From: Nocardioides litoris
GTDB lineage: Bacteria; Actinomycetota; Actinomycetes; Propionibacteriales; Nocardioidaceae
DNA length: 64,000 nt
Direction of reading: 5' to 3'
NCBI RefSeq assembly: GCF_006346315.1
Contig: NZ_VDMR01000009.1
Coordinates: 124,001-188,000 of the forward strand
This document shows, piece by piece, positions 26,985 through 34,882 of the stretch (position 1 is its first letter; every line of letters starts with the position of its first letter). The notes under the pieces are model-generated. The model saw nothing but the letters and a program-made list of their open reading frames with translations, searched no databases and was not told the origin of the DNA. The position numbers were made by a program, and so were the translations under genes.

Positions 26985-28300
26985 GTGGTCACGTCTATGT
27001 TGTTCAACGTGACCAGCAGCCGCCTCCTCGACCCGGCCCTCGCCGCCGTGGCCGACGCGCTGGGTGGTCAGCGGAGGATGGAGGTCGCGACGTTGGTCGC
27101 GGTGCTGGACTGGTGCGCGGCTCATGAGGTGTCGGAGGCCGAGGCGTCGGTCAACACGATGACCCCCGGGCTGCAGCTCGGCGGGCCGGGGTGTCCGTGG
27201 GTCAGCGAGTTCGACGCCCACGACCTGGCCTGCGTCCTCGGCCGCTCGCCCGACTCGTGCGCGGTGTACGTCGGCAACGCGCTCGTGCTGCGCCACCGCC
27301 TCCCGCGCCTGTGGGCCAGGGTGGTCGGGTTGGAGGTGCCGTTGTGGAAGGGCGTTCCGCATCGCCGAGCAGACCCAGCGGCTCCCCATGGCGGGCGCCG
27401 CGGAGGTCGACCGCGCGCTCGCACCGACCGCGCATTCCTGCACGTTCGCCCAGGCCGACCGCACCGTCACCGCCGCGCTCGCCGCCCACTGTCCCGACGA
27501 GGTGGAGCGCCGGCGGCTGGCGGCCCTGGAGCACCGGCGGTTCGACGTCCACCTCGACCACGTCCGTTCGATCGACGGCACCGTCGAGGTCACCGGCACG
27601 CTCGACCTGGCCGACGCGGTCGACCTCGACACCGCGCTCGCCGGCGTCGCGGCCCAGCTCGGCGCCCTGGGGTCGACCGAGTCGTGGGACGCCCGCCGCG
27701 CCCTCGCCGTCGGCGAGATCGCCCGCGCCCAGCTCGCGCTCGACCTCGAGGTCGGCAGCACCACGGGGTGTGGTGACGGTGTACGCGCATCTGCGCTCGG
27801 ACTCCGACGTCGTCGAGACCGCCGGCTCCACCATCACCACCGAGCAGCTCGCCGCCTGGTGCCGCGCCCCCGGCACGAAGGTCACCGTGAAGCCGGTCGT
27901 CGACCTCCCCGGCGGCGACCCCGCCGCCGCCCAGGCCCTGGCCGAGAGGGTCGCGGCCTGGCTCGACACCGACGCCCACGTCCGACCCGTCATCGACCTG
28001 TCCGCCGACCTGGCCAGCAGCGGCTACCAGCCGTCACCGACGTTGGCCGCGCAGGTCGACCTCCGCGACCGGCGCTGCGTGTTCCCCTACTGCAACCGAC
28101 GCCGCACCGACCGCGACCACATCCGCCCCTACGACCCAGGCGGCGAGACCCGCTCGTCCAACCTCGCCCGGCTCTGCCGAGCCCACCACCGAGCCAAGAC
28201 GCACTCCACCTGGCGCTACGTGCAGCTCCGACCCGGCGTATACCAGTGGCACAGTCCGGCCGGCGCGACGTACACCGTCGACCGCAGTCAGGAGCCCTGA
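26985..28300 (+). pseudogene. DUF222/HNH endonuclease gene with two frameshifts
   Basis: Three successive reading frames together encode one DUF222 plus HNH protein of about 438 residues. Frame one runs from GTG 26985 (or ATG 26997) to LEVPLWKG near 27350. Frame two resumes AFRIAEQTQRL and runs to EVGSTTG near 27765. Frame three continues VVTVYAHLRSD to the end. Removing one G from the runs at 27350-27352 and 27765-27768 restores PLWKAFRIAEQ and STTGVVTVYAH. The HNH motif is intact (CVFPYCNRRRTDRDHIRPYD, LARLCRAHHRAKTH). The family resembles the 13E12 group, often repeated in actinobacteria. Either the gene has decayed or both changes are homopolymer sequencing errors. Confidence 0.85.
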
Positions 28301-28366
28301 CCACCCCGCCCCGCACCCCGCCCACCGTCAGGCGAGCGGGGCCGTCGGCCTGCGCCCGACCCCACG

Positions 28367-28407
28367 GTGGTCGAGGAAGGCCGCCTGGCGGCCCGTCTCG
28401 AAACCAC
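28367..28407 (+). repeat. REP-like palindromic element
   Basis: GTGGTCGAGGAA, inner palindrome GGCCGC-CTG-GCGGCC, then CGTCTCGAAACCAC. The copy at 28500 is nearly the same and both are followed by CTCGCCGCAGCAGAGG, so about 60 bases are duplicated within the gene-free stretch 28301-28664. Nothing else is supported in that stretch. Confidence 0.8.
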
Positions 28408-28426
28408 TCGCCGCAGCAGAGGTCGA

Positions 28427-28464
28427 GTGGCCTCGAGACGGGCCTGGCGGCCCTCCTCGACCAC
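28427..28464 (-). repeat. REP-like palindromic element, inverted
   Basis: Read on the minus strand this copy is GTGGTCGAGGA, inner stem GGGCC-GCCA-GGCCC, then GTCTCGAGGCCAC. It lies head-on to the copy at 28367, so the pair can also form a larger cruciform. Confidence 0.8.
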
Positions 28465-28499
28465 CGTGTTGCCCGGCCCCGACCCGGCCCGACCCCACG

Positions 28500-28541
28500 G
28501 TGGTCGAGGAAGGCACGCCTGGCGGCCTGTGTCGAAACCAC
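28500..28541 (+). repeat. REP-like palindromic element, degraded
   Basis: GTGGTCGAGGAAGGC, ACGCCTGGCG, GCCTGTGTCGAAACCAC. The inner stem is imperfect (AGGC/GCCT with a bulged A), and one arm base differs (GTGTCG for GTCTCG), so this copy looks older or decaying. Confidence 0.75.
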
Positions 28542-28664
28542 TCGCCGCAGCAGAGGCACCCCCGCCGACGTTCCGCCGGACGTGCCGGGCGCTGCTGCGG
28601 CACCGCGGGCGTGCTCGCCCTCGCGCTGGGTCCCGAGGTCGAGCGGGGCGACCCGCACACGCGG

Positions 28665-29570
28665 CTACGCGGTGCCCTGGCCCGACCACCCGCCGGCGCC
28701 CGTGACCGCCTCGGCCACCGTCCGGGCCGCGTCGGGGGCGAACAGGATCGTGTAGTGGTTGGTGCCCTCGACCTCGACCACGGTGAGGGCGTCGACCTCG
28801 GCGGCGTACCGCGCGACGGCGTCGGCGGGGAGCAGGCCGGGCGGGTCGCCGAACATGCCGCCGGGCGCGGTGAGCAGCACGGTCGGTGCGGTCAGGCCGC
28901 GCAGGGCCGCGTCGAGGCGGTCGCCGAGGGTGAGCAGGTCACGGCCGTCGGCGCGCACCGCGGCCTCGACGGCGCGCGAGCGGACCCCGTCACCGACCGG
29001 CAGGGCGTCGTAGCGGGCGTAGGTCTCGACGTCGTCGTTCCACGACGCGGCGAGGGCGGGGTGGGCGCGGAAGACGTCGACGTAGGCCTCCTCGTCGGCG
29101 AAGACCTGGCTCAGCCGCTGCAGGGCGGGGCCGAGGGTGGCATCGAGCACCGCGTCGGGGTCGGCGCCGGGCGGCACCGGGAGCGGCACCGCGCCGTCGA
29201 CCAGCACGACCCGCTCGAAGGCGCGAGGAGCGGCGGCCGCGGCCAGCGTCGCGACGTAGGCCCCCATCGAGTGGCCCAGCAGCACCCCACACCCCACCGT
29301 CCGGGCGACGGCGAGCACGTCGTCGGCGTGCCGGCCGAGTCCGCCCGGCGGCAGGTCGCGCGAGGCGCCACGGCCGCGCAGGTCGACCGCCACCAGCGCC
29401 CAGTCGTCGGGCAGGGCCCGCGCCACCGCGGGCCAGGCGCGGGAGGAGGCGGTGATGCCGTGCACGGCGAGCACGGTCCGCGACGGCGGAGCACCGGCGG
29501 CGCCGTACCGGAAGGCCGCGAGGACCTCCCCGTCGACGGGCACCTCGAGCGGCAGCGGGGAGTCGGTCAC
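28665..29570 (-). CDS. Alpha/beta hydrolase
   Basis: The product has 301 residues. It shows LAVHGITASSRAW (oxyanion loop), VDLRGRGAS, the nucleophile elbow GHSMGAY and a late catalytic His in GTNHYTI. The substrate is unknown; esterase and haloperoxidase-like folds share this pattern. GTG 29570 was chosen because CAGGAT at 29577-29582 lies six bases upstream, and the much longer in-frame extension upstream has no family-like sequence. The gene is divergent from the glycosyltransferase cassette. Confidence 0.88.
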   Translation of the reverse strand: MTDSPLPLEVPVDGEVLAAFRYGAAGAPPSRTVLAVHGITASSRAWPAVARALPDDWALVAVDLRGRGASRDLPPGGLGRHADDVLAVARTVGCGVLLGHSMGAYVATLAAAAAPRAFERVVLVDGAVPLPVPPGADPDAVLDATLGPALQRLSQVFADEEAYVDVFRAHPALAASWNDDVETYARYDALPVGDGVRSRAVEAAVRADGRDLLTLGDRLDAALRGLTAPTVLLTAPGGMFGDPPGLLPADAVARYAAEVDALTVVEVEGTNHYTILFAPDAARTVAEAVTGAGGWSGQGTA

Positions 29571-29684
29571 CCCCTCATCCTGCCCCGGCCGCACGGGTGA
29601 TCCGGCCCCATGGGGCTGAGCCCCCTCCCGCACAGTCACCTGTGGGGGTGATCGTGAGTCGGAGGCCCCTGGGTACCCAGCCAC

Positions 29685-30809
29685 GTGACCTCCGCCGTCG
29701 CGCGCCCGCGCACCCTCACCGTGGCCTCCGTGCCCACGGGCCACGTCTACGTGCGCCACCTCGACCCTGCCGACGAGGCCCCGTCGGTCGTCCGCCTCGA
29801 CGACCCCCCGCCCCGCGGCGTACGACGCCCGGCGGCGGGCCAGTGGTGGCCGCCGGCCGTGCTCGACGCGGCGTGGGTGGAGGCGCACGCGCACGAGGTC
29901 GACCTGGCCCACCTGCACTTCGGGTTCGACGCGCTCGACCCGGCCGACCTGCGCACCTGGACCGAGGCGCTGCGCGCCCACGGCGTGCCGCTCGTGCAGA
30001 CCGTGCACGACCTGCGCAACCCGCACCACCACGACCGGGCCGCCCACGACGCCCACCTCGACGTGCTGGTGCCGTCCGCCGACGCGCTGGTCACGCTCAC
30101 CCCCGGCGCGGCCGCGGAGATCCGCGCCCGCTGGGGCCGCGAGGCCACCGTCGTCCCGCACCCGCACGTGGTGCCGCTCGACACCATGCGCCGCGTCCAG
30201 TCGATGCGCGGGGTGCGCTCGCTGGCCCACGGGGAGCGGCCGTTCCGGGTCGGCCTGCACCTGAAGAGCCTGCGCGCCTCGATGGCCCCCGAGCGCGTCC
30301 TTCCCGTCCTCGTCGAGGCCGTCGCCGCCCTCCCGGGCGCCGTGCTGCAGGTCAACGCCCACCGTGACGTCCTCGCCCCCGACGGCCTGCGCCACGACCC
30401 GGCGCTGGCGGCCATGGTCCGCGAGCACGCCGAGGCCGGGCGCCTCGAGCTGCACGTCCACGACTACCTCAGCGACGAGGCGCTGTTCGACTACCTCGCG
30501 GGCCTCGATGTCTCCGTGCTGCCCTACCGCTTCGGCACCCACTCCGGCTGGCTGGAGGCCTGCCGCGACGTCGGCACCACCGTCGTCGCACCGTCCTGCG
30601 GCTACCTCGGCGAGCAGGGCCCGGTGCTGACCTACGTCCACGAGGAGGACACCTTCGACGCCGCGTCCCTGGCCGAGGCCGTCCGCACCGCCTGGACCGA
30701 GCGCCCCGACCTCGGCGCCACCGTCGAGGACCGCCGCCACCAGCGCCGCGCCGTCGCCGCGGCCCACGAGGCCGTCTACCGGTCGGTGGTCGGGGAGGGC
30801 GGCGCGTGA
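29685..30809 (+). CDS. GT-B glycosyltransferase, first of a four-gene cassette
   Basis: The product has 374 residues. A GT4-like two-Rossmann layout is suggested by VDLAHLHFGFDAL, PLVQTVHDLRNPHHHD, ADALVTLTPGAAAEI, TVVPHPHVVPL in the N-terminal half. The C-terminal half has HDYLSDEALFDYLAGLDVSV and PYRFGTHSGWLEACRDVGTT. The usual E-x7-E donor motif is not clean here. GTG 29685 is the probable start. The stop overlaps the next gene's start (GTGA), as at each junction of this four-gene block. It probably builds an extracellular or lipid-linked glycan; donor and acceptor are unknown. Confidence 0.85.
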   Translation: MTSAVARPRTLTVASVPTGHVYVRHLDPADEAPSVVRLDDPPPRGVRRPAAGQWWPPAVLDAAWVEAHAHEVDLAHLHFGFDALDPADLRTWTEALRAHGVPLVQTVHDLRNPHHHDRAAHDAHLDVLVPSADALVTLTPGAAAEIRARWGREATVVPHPHVVPLDTMRRVQSMRGVRSLAHGERPFRVGLHLKSLRASMAPERVLPVLVEAVAALPGAVLQVNAHRDVLAPDGLRHDPALAAMVREHAEAGRLELHVHDYLSDEALFDYLAGLDVSVLPYRFGTHSGWLEACRDVGTTVVAPSCGYLGEQGPVLTYVHEEDTFDAASLAEAVRTAWTERPDLGATVEDRRHQRRAVAAAHEAVYRSVVGEGGA

Positions 30810-31873
30810 GGATCTGCGTCGTCGCATCCAGCCGCTTTCCGATCGCCGAGCCGTTCGCGGGCGGCCTCGAGGCCATGACCCACGGCCTGACGCGCGAGCT
30901 CGTCCGCCGCGGGCACGAGGTGACGTTGTTCGCCGCCCCCGGGTCCGACCCGAGCCTGCCGGTGCACCACCTCGAGCCGGCCCGGTTCGAGGTCAGCAAG
31001 GCCGCGATGGCCGACGTCAACGCGCCGTCGTCGTCGGTGCTCACCGACCACCACGCCTACCTCGACCTGATGCTCCGGCTCCAGCGCACCGGCGCCGAGC
31101 GGTTCGACGTGGTGCACAACAACAGCCTCCACCACCTCCCGGTCGCCATGGCCCCGGCCGTGCCCGTCCCGATCGTCACCACCCTGCACACGCCCCCGCT
31201 GCCGTACGTCGAGTCGGCGGTCCACCTCGGCGCCGGCGCGTCGACGTTCGTGGCGGTCAGCGGTTCGACGGCCGCGGCGTGGTCGCACGTCGTGCCGAGC
31301 ACGGTGGTGCCCAACGGCGTCGACCTGTCCCGCTGGCGGTTCGGCACCGGCGGCGGACCGGCCGTCTGGTCCGGCCGCCTGGTGCCCGAGAAGGCCCCGC
31401 ACGAGGCCATCGACGCCTGCCGCCGCGCCGGTGTGCCGCTCGTGCTCGTCGGCCCCGCGCACGACCCGCGCTACTACGAGCGCGAGGTCGCGCCGCGCCT
31501 GGGCCGCGGTGTCGAGTACCGCGGCCACCTCGACCACTCCGAGCTCGCCCACCTGCTGCGCCGCGCCTCGGTCGCCCTGGTCACCCCGGCCTGGGACGAG
31601 CCCTACGGCCTCGTCGCCTCGGAGGCCATGGCCTCGGGCACCCCGGTCGCCGGGTACGCCCGCGGCGGCCTGCCCGAGGTCGTCGGCACCGACGGCGGCG
31701 TGCTGGTCGCACCGGGCGACGTGGTCGCGCTCGCGGGCGCGGTCCGCGAGGCGCGGGGCCTCGACCGCGCCGCCGTACGACGGCACGCCGAGCGCACCTG
31801 CTCGCTCGAGGTCATGGTCGACGGCTACGAGCGGGCCTACCGCGAGCTCGTGCACGGTCCGGTCGCCGCGTGA
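30806..31873 (+). CDS. GT4-family glycosyltransferase
   Basis: The product has 355 residues and is a typical GT4 retaining enzyme. It has GGLEAMTHGLTRELVRRGHEV, TTLHTPPLPYV, STVVPNGVDLSRW, the phosphate-binding WSGRLVPEKAPHEAI and the donor motif around TPAWDEPYGLVASEAMASGTPV. GTG 30806 overlaps the upstream stop by four bases. It is translated coupled within the four-gene cassette. Confidence 0.92.
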   Translation: MRICVVASSRFPIAEPFAGGLEAMTHGLTRELVRRGHEVTLFAAPGSDPSLPVHHLEPARFEVSKAAMADVNAPSSSVLTDHHAYLDLMLRLQRTGAERFDVVHNNSLHHLPVAMAPAVPVPIVTTLHTPPLPYVESAVHLGAGASTFVAVSGSTAAAWSHVVPSTVVPNGVDLSRWRFGTGGGPAVWSGRLVPEKAPHEAIDACRRAGVPLVLVGPAHDPRYYEREVAPRLGRGVEYRGHLDHSELAHLLRRASVALVTPAWDEPYGLVASEAMASGTPVAGYARGGLPEVVGTDGGVLVAPGDVVALAGAVREARGLDRAAVRRHAERTCSLEVMVDGYERAYRELVHGPVAA

Positions 31874-32874
31874 GCGGCGCCATCGGCTACTACGTCCACC
31901 ACGTCGGCCGCGGCCACCTGCACCGCGCCACCGCGCTGGCCACCCACCTGGCGGCCACCGGGGGACCGGCGGTGACCGGGCTGTCCTCGCTTCCGCGGCC
32001 GGCGGACTGGCCGGGGGAGTGGGTGCAGCTCCCGCGCGACGACGACGGCCCCGCCGACGCGCTCAGCGGCACGACCGCCCGGGCCACCCTGCACTGGGCG
32101 CCGCTGCACCACGACGGCCTGCGCGAGCGCACCGCCGCGATCTCGGCCTGGATCGCCGCCGCCCGGCCCCGAGCCGTGGTGGTCGACCTGTCCGTCGAGG
32201 TCGGCCTGCTGGTGCGCCTGCACGGCGTGCCCGTCGTCGCCGTCGTCCTCCCGGGCCGCCGCGACGACCCCGCCCACCTCCTCGGCCTGGAGAACGCCGA
32301 CGAGCTGGTCGCCTTCTGGCCCGCAGAGGCCCACGGGATGCTCCAGGGCGTCCCGCCGTCGGTGCGCGACCGGCTCCACACCGTCGGCGCCCTGTCCCGC
32401 TTCGCCACCGGCGCACCCGAGCCGCGCCCCGCCTCGCTCGGCGGTCCCCGTCACGCGGTCCTCCTGGTCGGCTCGGGCGGGCACCGCGCGATCGCCCCGG
32501 TGGACGGTGACGGCTGGCGCTGGACCACCCTCGGCGCCGGGCCCGGCGGATGGGTCGCCGACCCGCTCGCCATCCTCCGCACCGCCGACGTCGTGGTCAC
32601 CCACGCCGGCCAGAACGCCGTGGCCGAGACCGCCGCCCTGCGCCTCCCGGCGGTCGTCGTCCCCCAGGACCGCCCGCACGAGGAGCAGCGCACCACCGCA
32701 GCCGTCCTCCGCGAGGGCCCGTGGCCCGCCCTGGTGCTCGACGACTGGCCCCGCGGCCCGGCGGCGACGCCGGCGCTCGACGAGGCCGCCGCCCTCGACG
32801 GTCGCCGCTGGGCCGAGTGGTGCGACGGCCGCGCGGTCGAGCGCTTCGCCGACGTCGTCCGCGGGGCCGCATGA
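31870..32874 (+). CDS. MurG/GT28-like glycosyltransferase
   Basis: The product has 334 residues. It begins IGYYVHHVGRGHLHRATALA, a GT-B start with a Gly-rich loop and His, and its C-terminal half has LLVGSGGHRAI, VADPLAILRTADVVVTHAGQNA and VVVPQDRPHEEQ, the nucleotide-sugar site of GT28/UGT-like enzymes. GTG 31870 overlaps the upstream stop (GTGA), and its own stop overlaps the next ATG. Confidence 0.88.
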   Translation: MSGAIGYYVHHVGRGHLHRATALATHLAATGGPAVTGLSSLPRPADWPGEWVQLPRDDDGPADALSGTTARATLHWAPLHHDGLRERTAAISAWIAAARPRAVVVDLSVEVGLLVRLHGVPVVAVVLPGRRDDPAHLLGLENADELVAFWPAEAHGMLQGVPPSVRDRLHTVGALSRFATGAPEPRPASLGGPRHAVLLVGSGGHRAIAPVDGDGWRWTTLGAGPGGWVADPLAILRTADVVVTHAGQNAVAETAALRLPAVVVPQDRPHEEQRTTAAVLREGPWPALVLDDWPRGPAATPALDEAAALDGRRWAEWCDGRAVERFADVVRGAA

Positions 32875-33704
32875 GCCCGGCCGGCCCCACGGTCGGGGTC
32901 GTCACCATCGCCCGCGGCCGCCGCCACCACCTCGCCGGGCAGCACCGCAGCCTCGCCCTCGGCCGCCGGCGGCCCGAGCACTACGTCTGCGTCGCCATGG
33001 GCGACCCGGCCATCGGGCCCGCCGCCGACCACGGCCTGCAGCGCGACGTCGTGCGCATCGACGTGCCCGCCGAGGGGCTCCCGCTCGCCGCTGCGCGCAA
33101 CCGCGGCGTGGCCGAGGTCGTGGCCCGCGGGGCCGACGTCGTGGTGCTCCTCGACGTCGACTGCCTGGCCGGGTTCTCCCTCGTGGCGGCCTACGCCGGC
33201 GCGGTGGCCGATCACCCCGACCGGCTGTGGTCGGGCCCGGTCACCTACCTGCCGCGCGACACCGTCGTCGACCACCCCGCCGAGCTCGCCGCCCTCGACC
33301 GCCCGCACCCGGCGCGCCCGGACCCGGGTCTCTGGGGGCGCGAGCGCTCGACCGACCCGCACCTGTTCTGGTCGCTGTCCTTCGCCACCTCTCCCGCGGC
33401 CTGGGAGCGCCTCGGCGGCTTCCACGAGGGCTACGTCGGCTACGGCGGCGAGGACACCGACCTCGGCCGCACCGCCGAGTCCGCCGGGGTGGAGCAGTGG
33501 TGGCTCGGGGCGGCCCGCGCCTACCACCAGCACCACCCGGTCAGCTCGCCGCCGGTGGAGCACCTCGAGGCCATCCTCCGCAACGGCGCGGTGTACGCCC
33601 AGCGCTGGGGCGAGTGGCCGATGACGGGCTGGCTGGAGGCGTTCGAGGAGCGCGGCTTGGTCCGTCGCACGCCGTCGGGCGGCTGGGTGGCGACCGGGGG
33701 ATGA
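32871..33704 (+). CDS. GT2-family glycosyltransferase with galactosyltransferase-like C-terminus
   Basis: The product has 277 residues. The GT-A fold is seen in VGVVTIARGRRHHLAGQ, LAAARNRGVAEV and the metal-binding VVLLDVDCLAG (D-x-D). The C-terminal part has GGFHEGYVGYGGEDTDLGRT, the ED-containing acceptor-side motif of the glyco_transf_7C/galactosyltransferase family. ATG 32871 overlaps the upstream stop. It closes the cassette; the next gene has its own promoter. Confidence 0.9.
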   Translation: MSPAGPTVGVVTIARGRRHHLAGQHRSLALGRRRPEHYVCVAMGDPAIGPAADHGLQRDVVRIDVPAEGLPLAAARNRGVAEVVARGADVVVLLDVDCLAGFSLVAAYAGAVADHPDRLWSGPVTYLPRDTVVDHPAELAALDRPHPARPDPGLWGRERSTDPHLFWSLSFATSPAAWERLGGFHEGYVGYGGEDTDLGRTAESAGVEQWWLGAARAYHQHHPVSSPPVEHLEAILRNGAVYAQRWGEWPMTGWLEAFEERGLVRRTPSGGWVATGG

Positions 33705-33712
33705 CCCGATGG

Positions 33713-33730
33713 GAACAGGTGTTCTAATCT
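33713..33730 (+). promoter_or_regulatory. LexA (SOS) box abutting a -10 hexamer
   Basis: GAACAGGTGTTC at 33713-33724 fits the Gram-positive LexA core GAAC-RNRY-GTTC exactly. TAATCT follows at once (33725-33730) and lies seven bases before ATG 33738, so LexA bound here would cover the promoter. Confidence 0.65.
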
Positions 33731-33737
33731 CGCTCCC

Positions 33738-33953
33738 ATGCTGCCCCGCGCCGAGCACGTCTGGGTGACCGACGTGCAGGTGTGGGGCGACCGACGCGCG
33801 CCGGGGCTGCTGCTCGGGTGGGAGCGCGACCGCTCCGGCCGCTGGTTGGGCTGGGTGGTGGTGGCCCACCTCGGGGCCCAGCACGGAGGGCCCTACGTCT
33901 CGCAGCGCTGGGTGCCGTCCGAGGCCATCGTCCCGCGGGCGACGACGAGCTGA
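33738..33953 (+). CDS. Small hypothetical protein under a predicted SOS box
   Basis: The product has 71 residues and starts MLPRAEHVWVTDVQVWGDRR. It is rich in Trp (six residues) with alternating hydrophobic residues (GRWLGWVVVAHLG), as in a small beta-rich domain. There is no signal peptide. The promoter consists of a LexA-type box fused to TAATCT, seven bases before the start, so it is probably leaderless and DNA-damage inducible. No family was recognised. The gene lies alone between the glycosyltransferases and a hydrolase with its own promoter. Confidence 0.75.
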   Translation: MLPRAEHVWVTDVQVWGDRRAPGLLLGWERDRSGRWLGWVVVAHLGAQHGGPYVSQRWVPSEAIVPRATTS

Positions 33954-33971
33954 CGCCGCTACGGTGCGGGC

Positions 33972-34880
33972 GTGCCCGAGACCCTCGCCGGTGACCACGC
34001 GTTCACGAGCCGCGGCACCACCTGCCGCGGCCGGCTCCACCGCCCGGCCGGGAGCGACGCGGCCGGGCGACGGTCCCGGCCCGCCGTCGTGCTCGGGCAC
34101 GGCCTCGGCGGCACCGTCGCGATGCGCCTGGAGGCCTACGCCGAGCGCTTCGCCGCCGCGGGGTACGTCGCGCTCGCGTTCGACTACCGCCACTTCGGCA
34201 CCAGCGACGGCGAGCCGCGCCAGCTGCTCTCGGTGCGCCGCCAGCTCGACGACTGGGGCGCGGCCATCGCCTCGGTGCGCGCCCTGCCCGACGTCGACGG
34301 CGAGCGGGTCGCGGTCTTCGGCAGCAGCTTCGGCGGCGGCCACGCGCTCACCCTGGCCGGCTCCGACCGACGCCTGGCCGCGGCCATCGCGCAGTGCCCC
34401 TTCACCGACGGCGTCGCCTCGACCCTGGCCGTGCCCCCGCTGACCGGGCTCGCGGTCACCACCGCAGCCGTGCGCGACCTGGCGCGCGCCGCGCGCCGCG
34501 CCGAGCCGGTCTACCTGCCCGCGGCCGCGGCCCCGGGCGAGACCGCGTTCATGAGCTCCCACGACGCGCTGGCCGGCATGACCGCCCTCGCGCCCGGCGG
34601 CGACGTCGATCGGCGCCTCACCGCGCGCTCGGCCCTGGAGGTCCTGCGCTACGCCCCGGGCCGGCACGCGCGCCGCATCGCCTGCCCCACCCTGGTCGCG
34701 CTGTGCGACGGCGACACCGTCGCCCCCGACCGGCCCGCGCTGCGCCAGGTCTCCCGCTCGCCGCGGGTCGAGGTGCGCGCCCACCCGGTCGGCCACTTCG
34801 ACATCTACCTCGGCGAGCCCTTCGAGCGCGCCGTCGCGCAGTACGTCGAGTTCCTGCGCCGGCACGTGCCGGTCGACTGA
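33972..34880 (+). CDS. Alpha/beta hydrolase, dienelactone-hydrolase-like
   Basis: The product has 302 residues. LGHGLGGTVAMRLEAYAERF, FDYRHFGTSDGEPRQLLSV and the nucleophile elbow GSSFGGGHAL, with CDGDTVAPD and a C-terminal HPVGHFDIY (His), give a complete Ser-Asp-His triad. It resembles hydrolases of the YcjY/DLH group. TACGGT at 33960-33965 is six bases before GTG 33972. The substrate is unknown. Confidence 0.88.
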   Translation: MPETLAGDHAFTSRGTTCRGRLHRPAGSDAAGRRSRPAVVLGHGLGGTVAMRLEAYAERFAAAGYVALAFDYRHFGTSDGEPRQLLSVRRQLDDWGAAIASVRALPDVDGERVAVFGSSFGGGHALTLAGSDRRLAAAIAQCPFTDGVASTLAVPPLTGLAVTTAAVRDLARAARRAEPVYLPAAAAPGETAFMSSHDALAGMTALAPGGDVDRRLTARSALEVLRYAPGRHARRIACPTLVALCDGDTVAPDRPALRQVSRSPRVEVRAHPVGHFDIYLGEPFERAVAQYVEFLRRHVPVD

Positions 34881-34882
34881 CC

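Noticed and set aside
28300..28664. Several 70-130 codon frames between the HNH gene and the hydrolase
   Set aside because: They run through the palindromic repeats on both strands and have no start sites or family resemblance.
33738..33994. Alternative frame in the same region (33782-33994)
   Set aside because: The 33738 frame has the LexA-box promoter and natural codon bias; the other frame is Arg/Pro-rich.
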